Made by a program: the position numbers and the translations under genes. A stretch of 64,000 nt of DNA from Buchananella sp. 14KM1171 (GTDB lineage Bacteria; Actinomycetota; Actinomycetes; Actinomycetales; Actinomycetaceae): the NCBI RefSeq assembly GCF_041380365.1, contig NZ_CP159981.1:2108001-2172000 (forward strand), read 5' to 3'. Every line of letters begins with the position of its first letter. The first letter of the stretch is position 1. The notes under the pieces were generated by a model that was not told where the DNA came from, searched no databases, and saw nothing but the letters and a program-made list of their open reading frames with translations. Below, piece after piece: positions 1-8,496 of the stretch.

Positions 1-1
1 G

Positions 2-1597
2 GAGGACGAGGACCGCGAGCTGCTGGAGTCCTTCGGCCTGGACCTGGACGCGGAGGAGGGCCAGAACGAGCTGCCGCGTCCGCCGGTTGTGACCGTCATG
101 GGTCACGTTGACCACGGTAAGACGAAGCTGCTGGACGCGATCCGCTCCACGGACGTGGTGGCTGGCGAGGCCGGCGGTATCACGCAGCACATCGGTGCCT
201 ACCAGATCCGCCACGAGCTGGAGGGTGAGAAGCGCACCATCACGTTCATCGACACCCCGGGTCACGAGGCCTTCACGGCTATGCGTGCGCGTGGTGCGAA
301 GGTCACGGACATCGCGATCCTGGTGGTGGCCGCTGACGACGGCATCATGCCGCAGACCATCGAGGCGCTGAACCACGCGCAGGCCGCTGGCGTGCCGATC
401 GTGGTGGCCGTGAACAAGACCGACAAGCCGGACGCGAACCCGGACAAGGTGCGCGGACAGCTCACCGAGTACGGATTGATCGCGGAGGAGTACGGTGGCG
501 ACACGATGTTCGTCAACGTCTCCGCCCTGCACCGCACCGGTATCGAGGATCTGCTGGAGGCCGTGCTGCTCACTGCGGACGGTGCCCTGGAGCTCACCGC
601 TAACCCGGACCAGCAGGCTCGTGGTGTGGCGATTGAGGCGAACCTGGACAAGGGTCGTGGTGCGGTCATTACGGCGCTGGTGCAGCGCGGCACGCTGCGG
701 GTCGGTGACTCGCTGGCTGCCGGTACGGCTCACGGCCGCGTGCGTGCGATGTTCGACGAGCACGGCAACACGGTCACGGAGGCGGGCCCGTCCCGCCCGG
801 TCCAGGTGATCGGTTTGACCTCTGTGCCGCGCGCGGGCGACAACTTCCTGGTGGCGGACGACGACCGCACGGTGCGTCAGATCGCCGACCAGCGTGCCGC
901 CAAGGAGCGTGCGGCCCTGCTGGCCAAGCGTCGCAAGCGCATCAGCCTGGAGGACTTCGACGCCGCCCTGAAGGACGGCAAGGTGGAGACCCTCAACCTC
1001 ATCCTCAAGGGCGACGTGTCCGGTGCCGTGGAGGCGCTGGAGGACTCGCTGCTCAAGATCGACGTGGGCGAGGAGGTCCAGCTGCGTATCATCCACCGTG
1101 GTGTGGGTGCGATCACGCAGAACGACGTCAACCTGGCTACGGTGGACAACGCGGTCATCATCGGCTTCAACGTGCGCCCTGCGGAGCGCGTGCAGGAGCT
1201 GGCGGACGCCGAGGGCGTGGAGATCAAGTACTACTCGATCATCTACAAGGCCATCGAGGAGGTGGAGGCCTCCCTCAAGGGCATGCTCAAGCCCATCTAC
1301 GAGGAGGTCCAGCTCGGTACTGCGGAGATCCGTCAGGTGTTCCGTTCCGGCAAGTTCGGCAACATCGCTGGTTCGATCGTCCGTTCGGGCACGATTCGCC
1401 GCAACACCAAGGCTCGCCTGGTGCGCGACGGCGTGGTGCTGGCAGACGACCTCACCATCGAGTCGCTGCGTCGCGAGAAGGACGACGTCACCGAGGTGCG
1501 CGAGGGCTACGAGTGCGGTATCACCCTGGGCTTCAAGGACATCGCCGAGGGCGACGTCATCGAGACCTGGGAGCTGCGCGAGAAGCCGCGTGACTGA
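2..1597 (+). CDS. infB: Translation initiation factor IF-2 (5'-truncated by window edge)
   Basis: GTPase that places initiator tRNA on the 30S subunit and promotes subunit joining. The reading frame is open from base 2, so the N-terminal part lies outside the window and the ATG at 89 is internal (it encodes the Met of the G1 motif region). Seen: G1 GHVDHGKT, G2 region [11 protein letters not shown]3 DTPGH, G4 NKTD, then the beta-barrel domain II, domain III and the C-terminal fMet-tRNA-binding domain, ending EKPRD. About 530 residues are present, which matches the conserved G-to-C4 part of the family. A strong intrinsic terminator follows, so rbfA, which is separated from it by a minus-strand gene, needs its own promoter. 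Confidence 0.98.
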   Translation, partial: EDEDRELLESFGLDLDAEEGQNELPRPPVVTVMGHVDHGKTKLLDAIRSTDVVAGEAGGITQHIGAYQIRHELEGEKRTITFIDTPGHEAFTAMRARGAKVTDIAILVVAADDGIMPQTIEALNHAQAAGVPIVVAVNKTDKPDANPDKVRGQLTEYGLIAEEYGGDTMFVNVSALHRTGIEDLLEAVLLTADGALELTANPDQQARGVAIEANLDKGRGAVITALVQRGTLRVGDSLAAGTAHGRVRAMFDEHGNTVTEAGPSRPVQVIGLTSVPRAGDNFLVADDDRTVRQIADQRAAKERAALLAKRRKRISLEDFDAALKDGKVETLNLILKGDVSGAVEALEDSLLKIDVGEEVQLRIIHRGVGAITQNDVNLATVDNAVIIGFNVRPAERVQELADAEGVEIKYYSIIYKAIEEVEASLKGMLKPIYEEVQLGTAEIRQVFRSGKFGNIAGSIVRSGTIRRNTKARLVRDGVVLADDLTIESLRREKDDVTEVREGYECGITLGFKDIAEGDVIETWELREKPRD

Positions 1598-1633
1598 GCG
1601 GTCTTTGCGCCGCGCCTGAGCGCGTGGTGATGC

Positions 1634-1676
1634 CCGGCGGGGTGGTGGGTTTTCCACCGCCCCGCCGGTCTTTTTT
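1634..1676 (+). terminator. Rho-independent terminator of infB
   Basis: A 15-bp GC-rich stem (1634-1648 with 1654-1668, one mismatch), a short T-rich loop, then a run of T at 1671-1676. It lies 37 nt after the infB stop codon. Confidence 0.9.
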
Positions 1677-1890
1677 GCGGGGGAGTGGTGGCCGACGCTG
1701 CCGACCGGGTTGGTGGCCGGGCGCGGCGCCTCTTTGTACGACGCTGCCGCCCCACCGTGCCGCTTCACCCGGCCGGCGGCGGGGTGGCCGGCCCCGGCGG
1801 ACTGCTGAGCGTTGTCTAGGTGGTCCAGCGCCAGGCGTCGGGGTGGGGGAGGCGGGCGGAACGTCGTGCAAATGTTTCAAATTCGTACGG

Positions 1891-1962
1891 CCTAGACCTT
1901 GTGCAGCCGACCTAGACCGTAGAGTGCTACGCAAGGTCTAGGTCGGCTGCACGAGGTCTAGG
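1891..1962. repeat. 28-bp near-perfect inverted repeat
   Basis: The left arm 1891-1918 and right arm 1935-1962 are reverse complements with one mismatch, around a 16-nt loop. Each arm carries CCTAGACC at both its ends, so the block GGTCTAGG/CCTAGACC occurs four times. No T tract follows on either strand. It sits 9 nt past the stop codon of rarD, so it may act as a 3'-end hairpin for that transcript, or it may be a mobile palindromic element. Confidence 0.8.
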
Positions 1963-1970
1963 TCGACCGG

Positions 1971-2897
1971 TTAAGCGGCGCGGGTGCGGGCCTTGCGGGC
2001 GGCGGCGAGGGCGTCGGCCACGAAAATGAACACGGCCACCCACACCAGTCCGACCGCCCAGAAGCGCACGGGCGGCATGGGCTCGTGGAAAACCAGCAGG
2101 GCGATCAGGAACTGCATGGTCGGCGCGATGTACTGAGACAACCCGACCACGGTGAGTGGGACGCGCTGGGCGCCCACCCCGAACAGGAGCAGCGGCAGGG
2201 CGGTGAGCGGGCCGGTCAGCACCAGCAGACCAAAGACACCCCAATCCAGCGGCACGCCAGCGGAGACCACGGCCCGCCCCTGCCAGCCCAGCCACGCCAG
2301 GTAAGCCAGGCAGGCTGGCACGATCGCGGCGGTCTCGATGGTCAGGCCGGTCAGGGAGTCGGCGCGCACCTTCTTCTTGAGCAGCCCGTAGAAGCCGAAG
2401 GAGAACGCCAGGGTCAGGGAGATCCAGGGGAAGGAGCCGTAGGCCCACACCAGCAGCCCCACCGCGGCGGCCGCCACTCCCAGGGAGACCAGCTGCAGGC
2501 GGCGTAGGCGCTCGCCCAGGAACACGTAGCCGAGCGCCACCGTCACCAGGGGGTTGAGGAAGTAGCCGATGGCGGCGTCGGCGGTGCGACCGGTGTTGAC
2601 CCCGAAGACGTAGACCAGCCAGTTCACCGCGATCAGCGCGCCGGCCAGGGCGAGCATTCCCACGGTGCGCCGGGAGCGCAGCGCCACCAGGAGGCGCCGG
2701 CCGGCCCCGCGCCAGAGCGCGATGAGCGTCAGGCAGGTCAGCAGGGTCATGGAGGCGCGGTAGGCGATGATCTCGCCGGCCCCGGCGCTGTTCAGGAGCC
2801 GGAAGTAGAGGGGAAAGAGCCCCCACACCACGTAGCAGGAGACGATGGTGACAAGGCCGGTTCTGTCGAGTCCCGGCGCGGGCGTTGAGGTGGGCAC
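1971..2897 (-). CDS. rarD: RarD/EamA-family drug/metabolite permease
   Basis: Predicted 10-TM inner membrane transporter of the DMT superfamily. The substrate is unknown; the E. coli RarD name comes from chloramphenicol sensitivity. Seen: N-terminal GLVTIVSCYVVWGLFPLYF, then the FGVNTGRT and GYFLNPLVTVALGYVFLGE motifs typical of RarD, two EamA repeats, 308 residues (usual about 300). Start GTG at 2897. A TAGACT -10 lies 6 nt upstream (2904-2909 on the minus strand), so the mRNA is predicted to be leaderless. It is transcribed away from rbfA and toward infB, so it interrupts the usual infB-rbfA neighbourhood. Confidence 0.88.
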   Translation of the reverse strand: MPTSTPAPGLDRTGLVTIVSCYVVWGLFPLYFRLLNSAGAGEIIAYRASMTLLTCLTLIALWRGAGRRLLVALRSRRTVGMLALAGALIAVNWLVYVFGVNTGRTADAAIGYFLNPLVTVALGYVFLGERLRRLQLVSLGVAAAAVGLLVWAYGSFPWISLTLAFSFGFYGLLKKKVRADSLTGLTIETAAIVPACLAYLAWLGWQGRAVVSAGVPLDWGVFGLLVLTGPLTALPLLLFGVGAQRVPLTVVGLSQYIAPTMQFLIALLVFHEPMPPVRFWAVGLVWVAVFIFVADALAAARKARTRAA

Positions 2898-2945
2898 CGC
2901 GCAAGTCTAGGGCCAGGCGGGTGAGCGGCGGCGCCGACCTGCCCG

Positions 2946-2951
2946 TACCCT
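2946..2951 (+). promoter_or_regulatory. Candidate -10 box for rbfA-truB-ribF
   Basis: TACCCT, a common actinobacterial sigma-A -10 form, lies 32 nt before the rbfA ATG. A purine-rich ribosome binding site GAGGAGAG follows at 2972-2979. No clear -35 is visible. Confidence 0.4.
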
Positions 2952-2983
2952 AATGGCAGTGATTCTTTAGCGAGGAGAGAGAA

Positions 2984-3559
2984 ATGGCTGACGACGCGCG
3001 CGCCCGCAAGGTGGCCGACCGCATCCACGAGACCGTTGCCCGCCTGTTGGACACGCGGGTGAAGGACCCGCGCCTGGGCTTCGTCACCGTCACCGAGGTG
3101 AGGGTGACCGGGGACCTGCAGCAGGCCACCGTCTTCTACACCGTCCTGGGGGACGAGCCGGCGGAGGGTTCGTCGGCCGCGGCGCTGGCGTCCGCCACCG
3201 GCATGCTGCGCTCCGAGGTGGGTCGCGCCCTGGGCATCCGCCTGACCCCGACCCTGACCTTCGTGCGCGACGCCCTGCCGGAGACCGCCGCCTCCCTGGA
3301 GGACGCGCTGGTCGCGGCCGCCGCGAAGGACGCCGAGGTGGCCCGCCTGGCCGAGGGTGCCACCTACGCCGGTGACGCCAACCCCTACAAGGAGAAGAAG
3401 GAGCGCGTCGAGGACGACTTTGACGACGACGCCGACTGGGATGACGAGGAGTGGGACGAGGAGGCCGACGAGGCCGAGTTTGACGACGAGGCCGGTGCGG
3501 TGGACGACGTTGCCGCCGGCGCTGAGGACGCTGCCGCCAGCGGCGAGGACGCCAAGTAA
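2984..3559 (+). CDS. rbfA: 30S ribosome-binding factor A
   Basis: Binds immature 30S subunits and supports 16S rRNA 5'-end maturation and cold growth. Residues 1-120 match RbfA, a KH-fold protein: [44 protein letters not shown], and the [19 protein letters not shown] segment. From about residue 130 there is an acidic low-complexity tail rich in Asp/Glu ([14 protein letters not shown]), making 191 residues compared with about 120-150 for the family. ATG with a good GAGGAG ribosome binding site. The stop codon TAA abuts the truB GTG with no gap, so the two are translationally coupled. Confidence 0.96.
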   Translation: MADDARARKVADRIHETVARLLDTRVKDPRLGFVTVTEVRVTGDLQQATVFYTVLGDEPAEGSSAAALASATGMLRSEVGRALGIRLTPTLTFVRDALPETAASLEDALVAAAAKDAEVARLAEGATYAGDANPYKEKKERVEDDFDDDADWDDEEWDEEADEAEFDDEAGAVDDVAAGAEDAAASGEDAK

Positions 3560-4738
3560 GTGAGCCCGGAGCAGACGGGCGCGCCGGGTTCCCCGGGCGG
3601 AGCCAACCCGCAACCTCGGGAGGGCAGGGCGCGCGGGCAGCTGCGCGGCCCCAGCGTAGCCCGGGGGGCGGTGCCCGCCCGGGCCGGGTGCGTGGTGATC
3701 GACAAGCCGGCCGGCCTGACCTCGCACGACGTGGTGGGCAAGGTGCGCCGCCTGGCCGCCACCAAGAAGGTGGGCCACGCCGGCACCCTGGACCCGATGG
3801 CCACCGGCGTGCTGGTGGTGGGAATCGGCGCGGCCACGCGTCTGCTCACCCACATCACGGGCACCGACAAGGAGTACGTGGCCACCATCCGCCTGGGCAT
3901 CGCCACGACCACGGACGACGCCGAGGGCGAGGTGGTCTCCGCCCCCGGCTGCGCCGAGGTGGATCCGGCCCGCCTGGAGGCCGAGCTGGCCGCCCTGACC
4001 GGCCAGATCATGCAGGTGCCCGCCACGGTCAGCGCGATCAAGGTGGACGGGGTGCGCTCCTACGCCCGGGCGCGCGCCGGGCAAGAGGTGGAGCTGGCCG
4101 CCCGCCCGGTCACCGTGAGTGCCTTCGAATTGACCGCCGCCCCGCGCCCGCTCAGCGTCACGGCCCTCCTCGCGCAGGCGCCGGTGGGGCAGGGCGAGGG
4201 GAGGAACGTCGTCCCCGGGGGTGAAGCCGGCCAGGCGCCGGTGGAAACACCAGCGCCGGTGGAAGTGCAAGCATCGGTGGAAACACCAGTACCGGTGGAA
4301 GTGCAGGTGGTGGACTTAGACGTGCGCGTGGTCTGCTCGGCCGGCACCTACATTCGGGCACTGGCGCGGGACCTGGGGCGCGCCCTGGGTAGCGCCGGAC
4401 ACCTCACCCGCCTGCGCCGCACCCGCGTGGGCTCCTTCACCGAGGCAGACGCCCTCAGCCTGGAGCAGGCCAGCGCCCAGGTGGAGCGCGACGCCGCCGG
4501 CCCCGCCCCAAGTGGACTGGCGGTGCGCCCCCTCACCGAGGTGGTGGCCGCCGAGTTCCCCATCCGGCACGTCGACGAGGCCGAGGCCGAGGCCCTGCGC
4601 AAGGGCATGTTCCTGCCTGCCGCCGACGGCCCGGCACCCGGCGCGGCCATCGGCACGGGCGGCGCGGTGGCCCTGCTACGCCGGCAGGAAAACCACGACC
4701 GGCCCTACGTGGTTTTCCCCGCTAACATTGAGGGCTGA
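3560..4738 (+). CDS. truB: tRNA pseudouridine(55) synthase TruB
   Basis: Isomerises U55 in the T-loop of tRNAs. Seen: DKPAGLTSHDVVGKVRR, then GHAGTLDPMATGVL with the catalytic Asp at about residue 78, the AGTYIRALARDLG motif near residue 265, and the C-terminal LxxA-type RNA-binding region. The start GTG at 3560 directly follows the rbfA stop; an N-terminal extension of about 40 residues precedes the core. At 392 residues it is longer than the usual 290-310. Most of the excess is the N-terminal extension plus a low-complexity insert at residues about 205-253 made of PVETP/PVEVQ units inside the catalytic domain. Confidence 0.96.
   Translation: MSPEQTGAPGSPGGANPQPREGRARGQLRGPSVARGAVPARAGCVVIDKPAGLTSHDVVGKVRRLAATKKVGHAGTLDPMATGVLVVGIGAATRLLTHITGTDKEYVATIRLGIATTTDDAEGEVVSAPGCAEVDPARLEAELAALTGQIMQVPATVSAIKVDGVRSYARARAGQEVELAARPVTVSAFELTAAPRPLSVTALLAQAPVGQGEGRNVVPGGEAGQAPVETPAPVEVQASVETPVPVEVQVVDLDVRVVCSAGTYIRALARDLGRALGSAGHLTRLRRTRVGSFTEADALSLEQASAQVERDAAGPAPSGLAVRPLTEVVAAEFPIRHVDEAEAEALRKGMFLPAADGPAPGAAIGTGGAVALLRRQENHDRPYVVFPANIEG
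4235..4309 (+). repeat. Imperfect tandem repeat inside truB
   Basis: CCGGTGGAA recurs about every 18 nt (with A-C-A-C-C-A and G-T-G-C-A variants between), encoding alternating PVETP and PVEVQ units. The period is a multiple of three, so changes in unit number keep the frame. Confidence 0.75.
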
Positions 4739-4756
4739 CGAAAGGACCCAGCTTCC

Positions 4757-4981
4757 ATGACCGAATCCACCCGCCCCCGCCTCGGCGTTCCCCGCGACAG
4801 CTCCGGCGTGACCACGCCGCAGCAGGCGCAGCCGGAGGCGGCGCCCGCGCAGAAGCACACCGGCTGCGGCTGCGGTGGCAAGTGCGCAGGCGGCGGCAAG
4901 CGCAAGCGCGCAGCCGACCGCGCCCCGATCGGCCTGGAAGCAGAGGGGCGCGCCAACCTGGGGCTGCGCGCCGCCAAGTAA
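4757..4981 (+). CDS. Small Cys-rich hypothetical protein
   Basis: 74 residues, not recognised. It lies between truB and ribF on the same strand, 18 nt after truB and 16 nt before ribF, with a plausible ribosome binding site GAAAGGA at 4740-4746. The centre has a CGCGGKC cluster (three Cys after an HTG) followed by a Lys/Arg patch KRKR. This could bind a metal such as Zn, or an Fe-S centre, but three Cys is fewer than a full site unless it dimerises or the His takes part. It has no signal peptide or membrane segment. The operon position and spacing support it as a real gene. Confidence 0.6.
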   Translation: MTESTRPRLGVPRDSSGVTTPQQAQPEAAPAQKHTGCGCGGKCAGGGKRKRAADRAPIGLEAEGRANLGLRAAK

Positions 4982-4997
4982 GGACTAACTCACCCGC

Positions 4998-5996
4998 ATG
5001 GAGATTTGGCGCGGCCCGCAGCAGGTACCCGCTGGGCTGAACAGCGTGGTCACGGTAGGCAACTTCGACGGCGTCCACCTGGGCCACCAGCAGCTGCTGG
5101 CCTCCGTGGTTGCCCAGGCGCGCGCACGCGGCTGCAAGGCCGTGGCGATGACGTTCTTCCCCCACCCCCACCACGTGCACGTGGGGCCGCTGCCCCTCAT
5201 CACCTCCCTGGCCGACCGCCTCGAAGCCCTAGAGGCCAGCGGCCTGGACGCCGTGCTGGTGGTGGACTACAACCTGGAATTCGCCGCCCAGGGGCCGCGC
5301 GAGTTCGTCTCCACCTGGCTGCGTGACCTGCTGGGCGCCCGCGCCGTCCTGGTGGGGCAGGACGTTCGCTTCGGGGTCGGCAACTCCGGCGAGCTCTCCA
5401 CCCTGCGCCAGCTGGGGCAGGAGCTGGGCTTCGAGGTGCTGGTGCAAGAGGAAGTGTGCGGCCTGGCCGGCAAACGGTGGAGCTCCACCTGGGTGCGCCA
5501 GCTGCTCGCCGAGGGCGACGTTGCCGGCGTGGCCAGCGTGCTGGGCCGGCCGCACCGCGTGCGCGGCGTGGTGGTGGACGGCGCCCAGCGCGGCCGCGAC
5601 TTGGGCTTTCCCACCGCCAACCTGCTGGCCGCCCACGTGGGAGAGGTGCCCCAGGACGGCGTCTACGCCGGCTGGCTGGTGCGCCCCAGCGTCCTGCGCG
5701 ACGGCGCCCCCGAGCGCCTGCCCGCCGCAATCTCCGTGGGCACCAACCCCACCTTCGAGGACGTCAACCGCACCGTCGAGGCCCACGTGCTCGGGCGCGC
5801 CGACCTGAACCTGTACGGCGAGGAAGTGGCGGTGGAGATGGTCGAACGCATCCGTCCCATGCTCACCTTCACCGCGATCGAGCCGCTGATTGACCAGATG
5901 CACGACGACGTCGCCCGCGCCGCCGCCATCCTTGGCGTGCCGCGCCCCGGCCCGATCGACCCGGCGGACGTGACGGCCCGGCCCCTGGCCAGTTAA
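4998..5996 (+). CDS. ribF: Bifunctional riboflavin kinase / FAD synthetase
   Basis: Makes FMN and then FAD from riboflavin and ATP. The N-terminal nucleotidyltransferase domain is shown by VGNFDGVHLGHQQLL (about residues 16-30) and by GQDVRFGVGNSG. The C-terminal flavokinase domain is shown by RGRDLGFPTANL, GVYAGW and the TNPTFEDVNRTVEAHVL segment. 332 residues, usual length. It is the last gene of the rbfA-truB-(Cys-rich)-ribF run. Confidence 0.97.
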   Translation: MEIWRGPQQVPAGLNSVVTVGNFDGVHLGHQQLLASVVAQARARGCKAVAMTFFPHPHHVHVGPLPLITSLADRLEALEASGLDAVLVVDYNLEFAAQGPREFVSTWLRDLLGARAVLVGQDVRFGVGNSGELSTLRQLGQELGFEVLVQEEVCGLAGKRWSSTWVRQLLAEGDVAGVASVLGRPHRVRGVVVDGAQRGRDLGFPTANLLAAHVGEVPQDGVYAGWLVRPSVLRDGAPERLPAAISVGTNPTFEDVNRTVEAHVLGRADLNLYGEEVAVEMVERIRPMLTFTAIEPLIDQMHDDVARAAAILGVPRPGPIDPADVTARPLAS

Positions 5997-6048
5997 CTGG
6001 TCAGCGCCCGGCGGTAAGCCAACTGGCCCGGCCCAGTAAACGGACGCA

Positions 6049-6062
6049 ACCAACTGGTTGGT
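6049..6062. repeat. 14-bp perfect palindrome after ribF
   Basis: ACCAACTGGTTGGT lies in the 108-bp convergent gap between ribF and the GNAT gene. The surrounding DNA repeats AACTGG and GGCGGT blocks. No T run follows, so its terminator function is uncertain. Confidence 0.4.
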
Positions 6063-6104
6063 GCTTGGCGGTCAGCCGCTCTTGCCAGCACAGCGGCCCC
6101 GCCG

Positions 6105-6590
6105 CTAACTATCTAGTTCACGGTGGGGCCGGCGCCACCAGATGGCATCGCCAAACTTGCTGGTCTCACGCCCAGTTTGCTGGAAACCCTTTGCGGAGTA
6201 GAAGGCGATCGCCCGCTCGTTACGGGCCTCGCACTCAGTAATCAGGTCGCTGGAGCGCCCATAGGCGATCTTGCCCACCTGCTCCAGGAGCCGGGAACCC
6301 ACCCCCGTCCCCTGATACGAGGGGAGCACGTAGAGTTTCCAAAGCACCACACCCTGCTCCAGGAAGCCGTACTCCGCCACCCCCACGGGGGTAGAACCGT
6401 CCAACGCCAAGAAGATGAAACCGTTCTCCAGCGAATAGGCAAGCGCCTGGGGACTCCACCAGTCGTCCAGGCCCTTGACCACGAACGACGAACCGCGAAT
6501 GGGACCGTACGTGGGCGGCCACGTGGAAAAACCGATGAAGCGAACGTCGTCCAAATCGGCCGGGGTAGCGGGGCGGATCTCTAAAGCCAT
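6105..6590 (-). CDS. GNAT-family N-acetyltransferase
   Basis: Probable acetyl-CoA-dependent N-acetyltransferase; the substrate cannot be read from sequence. Seen: N-terminal strand LEIRPATPADLDDV, and motif A VLPSYQGTGVGSRLLEQV, where QGTGVG is the pyrophosphate loop. A C-terminal KGFQQTGRE follows, with the ending common in GNATs. 161 residues. I chose ATG at 6590 rather than an upstream GTG because a TATAGT -10 lies at 6598-6603 on the minus strand, 7 nt before this ATG, which gives a leaderless mRNA. Confidence 0.85.
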   Translation of the reverse strand: MALEIRPATPADLDDVRFIGFSTWPPTYGPIRGSSFVVKGLDDWWSPQALAYSLENGFIFLALDGSTPVGVAEYGFLEQGVVLWKLYVLPSYQGTGVGSRLLEQVGKIAYGRSSDLITECEARNERAIAFYSAKGFQQTGRETSKFGDAIWWRRPHRELDS

Positions 6591-6763
6591 GCCACCGACT
6601 ATACGGACGGGCAGAGGCAAAGCGGGTGGTCGGTCTCACGCGCAGGACACAGCTGGCCAGGGGAGAGTGCTGCTAGGCTGGTGGGGCCGTTAAAGCCGGC
6701 CGCGGAAACGTGATGCCCAGGGAAATACCTGGCGCTCCGCGCAACGAGAAGAAAGAGGCAACC

Positions 6764-7033
6764 ATGGCCCTGGCTCCTGAGGTCAAGAAGCAGATCATCG
6801 AAGAGTACGCCACCCACCCCGGTGACACCGGTTCCCCCGAGGTGCAGGTTGCTCTGCTCTCTCGCCGCATCAAGGACCTGACCGAGCACTTCAAGACCCA
6901 CAAGCACGACCACCACTCTCGCCGCGGCCTCATGCTGCTGGTCGGTCAGCGTCGTCGCATCCTGGGCTACCTGGCCTCTGTGGACATCAACCGCTACCGC
7001 TCCCTGATCGAGCGCCTGGGCCTGCGTCGATAA
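6764..7033 (+). CDS. rpsO: 30S ribosomal protein S15
   Basis: Primary 16S rRNA-binding protein of the platform. 89 residues with the hallmark pattern [38 protein letters not shown] and a C-terminal [16 protein letters not shown]. The start at 6764 is set by a GAAAGAGG ribosome binding site; the longer in-frame start at 6710 would add 18 residues not found in S15. A TAGGCT -10 at about 6673-6678 leaves an untranslated leader of roughly 80 nt that contains a CCAGG/CCTGG hairpin (6718-6733), a possible place for S15 autoregulation. Confidence 0.98.
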   Translation: MALAPEVKKQIIEEYATHPGDTGSPEVQVALLSRRIKDLTEHFKTHKHDHHSRRGLMLLVGQRRRILGYLASVDINRYRSLIERLGLRR

Positions 7034-7050
7034 CGCAATCCCAAGCAGTG

Positions 7051-7084
7051 AGGAGCCCCGCCTTGGCGGGGCTCCTTTGCTTTA
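7051..7084 (+). terminator. Rho-independent terminator of rpsO
   Basis: An 11-bp stem AGGAGCCCCGC/GCGGGGCTCCT with a short loop, followed by a T-rich run (TTTGCTTT). It begins 17 nt after rpsO. Confidence 0.9.
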
Positions 7085-7097
7085 GGCTGGAACGCCT

Positions 7098-8282
7098 ATG
7101 ACTCGTCAGCCCCGCCCAAACCTGGACCAGCCCCTAGCCCTCCCGCCCGTGACCGCCGCCCTGGTGTTCCTGGTAGCGATGAACCTGCGCCCCGTCCTCA
7201 CCTCCGTGGGGCCCCTGCTCGGAGAGATCGGGGTGGCAACGCAGCTCTCGGAGAGCTGGCTGGGGCTGCTAGGGGCCATGCCCCTGCTCGCCTTCGCCGC
7301 GTTCTCCCCACTCATCGCGGCCCCCGCCAGGCGATTCGGGATGGAACGCACCCTGCTGGCGGCGCTGCTGCTCCTGGTGGTCGGCAGCGGGCTGCGCTCC
7401 TACGCGGGCGGTGGCGGACTGTGGCTGGGCACCCTGCTGCTCGGGGCCGCCATCGCGGCCGGCAACGTCCTGGTCCCCACCCTCGTAAAGCGGGACTACT
7501 CCCGCCACATCTCCCTGGCCACCGGGGTCTACTCTGCCTGCATCATCATCTCCGCCGCGATCTCTGCGGCCGTGGCCGTCCCGCTAGCCGACGCCCTGGG
7601 CTGGCGCGCCTCCCTGGCAGTGTGGGCGCTCCCCGCCCTGCTGACCGCCGTGGTGTGGCTGCCCCGCACTCGCGCCGCCGGGCGGCCCGCTCCCGCTCGG
7701 CGCAGCGCCGGGGCCGGCAGCGTGTGGCGCAGCCGCGAGGCCTGGCAGCTCACCGCCTTCCTGGGGCTGCAGTCGATCGCCTTCTACGTCATGGCCACCT
7801 GGCTGCCCACCATCATCGTGGCCCAGGGGGCCTCCGCCCGCTGGGGCGGGCTCAGCCTGTTCATCTTCCAACTGGCCAGCCTGCCCGCCGCCCTGCTGAT
7901 CCCACGCCTACTCAAGCCCGGCACCAGCCACGTCACCGCCACGGTGGTCTCATCCATTCCCATGGCCGTGGGCGTGTTCGGGCTCCTGCTCCAACCGGCC
8001 CTGTCGATCCTCTGGGTGGTGGTGGCCGGCGCCGGCTCCGGCGCCGCCCTGGTCGTGGCCCTCTCCCTGATCAGCCTGCGCGGGCGCACCCAGGAAGAGA
8101 CCACCCGCCTGTCCGGCATGGCCCAGTCGATGGGCTACCTCTTCGCCGCCGCCGGGCCCGTCCTGGTGGGCGCCCTAGTGGAGCGCACCGGGACATGGTC
8201 GGCCTCCCTTGCGGTGATGGGCGCACTGGCCCTGGCCCAGATCGCGGCGGGAATCTCCGCAGGCAGGCCGGCGCCGCGTTAG
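7098..8282 (+). CDS. MFS transporter, CynX/NimT-like
   Basis: Predicted 12-TM secondary transporter. The sequence FLVAMNLRPVLTSVGPLLGEI near the N-terminus is the signature of the cyanate/2-nitroimidazole (CynX/NimT/YeaN) MFS subgroup. Other marks are ARRFGMERTLL after TM2, LVKRDY, and STRLSGMAQSMGYLFAA-like sequence late in the protein. 394 residues, usual length. ATG at 7098 with a TAGGCT -10 9 nt upstream, so it is leaderless or nearly so. The substrate is not predictable. It is convergent with the aldo/keto reductase gene. Confidence 0.85.
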   Translation: MTRQPRPNLDQPLALPPVTAALVFLVAMNLRPVLTSVGPLLGEIGVATQLSESWLGLLGAMPLLAFAAFSPLIAAPARRFGMERTLLAALLLLVVGSGLRSYAGGGGLWLGTLLLGAAIAAGNVLVPTLVKRDYSRHISLATGVYSACIIISAAISAAVAVPLADALGWRASLAVWALPALLTAVVWLPRTRAAGRPAPARRSAGAGSVWRSREAWQLTAFLGLQSIAFYVMATWLPTIIVAQGASARWGGLSLFIFQLASLPAALLIPRLLKPGTSHVTATVVSSIPMAVGVFGLLLQPALSILWVVVAGAGSGAALVVALSLISLRGRTQEETTRLSGMAQSMGYLFAAAGPVLVGALVERTGTWSASLAVMGALALAQIAAGISAGRPAPR

Positions 8283-8305
8283 CCCACTCGGGGCGGAGTG
8301 CTCTG

Positions 8306-8393
8306 GCGCCGAAACTTGTCATTGGGCGCCGAAACTTGTCCTTAGCGGGGCCTCTATGGACAAGTCTCGTGGGGTTTGGACAAGTTTCGGCGG
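8306..8393. repeat. GCCGAAACTTGTC palindromic repeat element, copy 1
   Basis: Two head-to-tail GCGCCGAAACTTGTC units (8306-8320, 8326-8340) face an inverted unit GGACAAGTTTCGGCGG (8378-8393) and a degenerate GGACAAGTCTCG. The whole can fold as a long hairpin. It sits in the convergent gap between the MFS and AKR genes. Near-identical blocks occur at 9646-9733 and 23605-23733. A GGCGGAGCGTCGGCCAC motif follows at 8435-8450. Confidence 0.9.
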
Positions 8394-8496
8394 GGTGGGC
8401 GAGGCTCGGCAGGTTGGGCGAGGCAGGGCGGCGGGCGGAGCGTCGGCCACGGAAAACGCGGCGGCGCCACCCAAACGCCAGGCAGAGGGCGGGTCG

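Larger units (their letters stand above)
1598..1970. other. Intergenic region infB-rarD
   Basis: 373 bp without a convincing gene. It holds the infB terminator (1634-1676), two degenerate copies of the GTGGCCGACGT / GGCGGAACGTCG repeat family (about 1687-1700 and 1848-1867) and a long inverted repeat at 1891-1962. The open frames here are low-complexity GC frames without ribosome binding sites. Confidence 0.6.
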
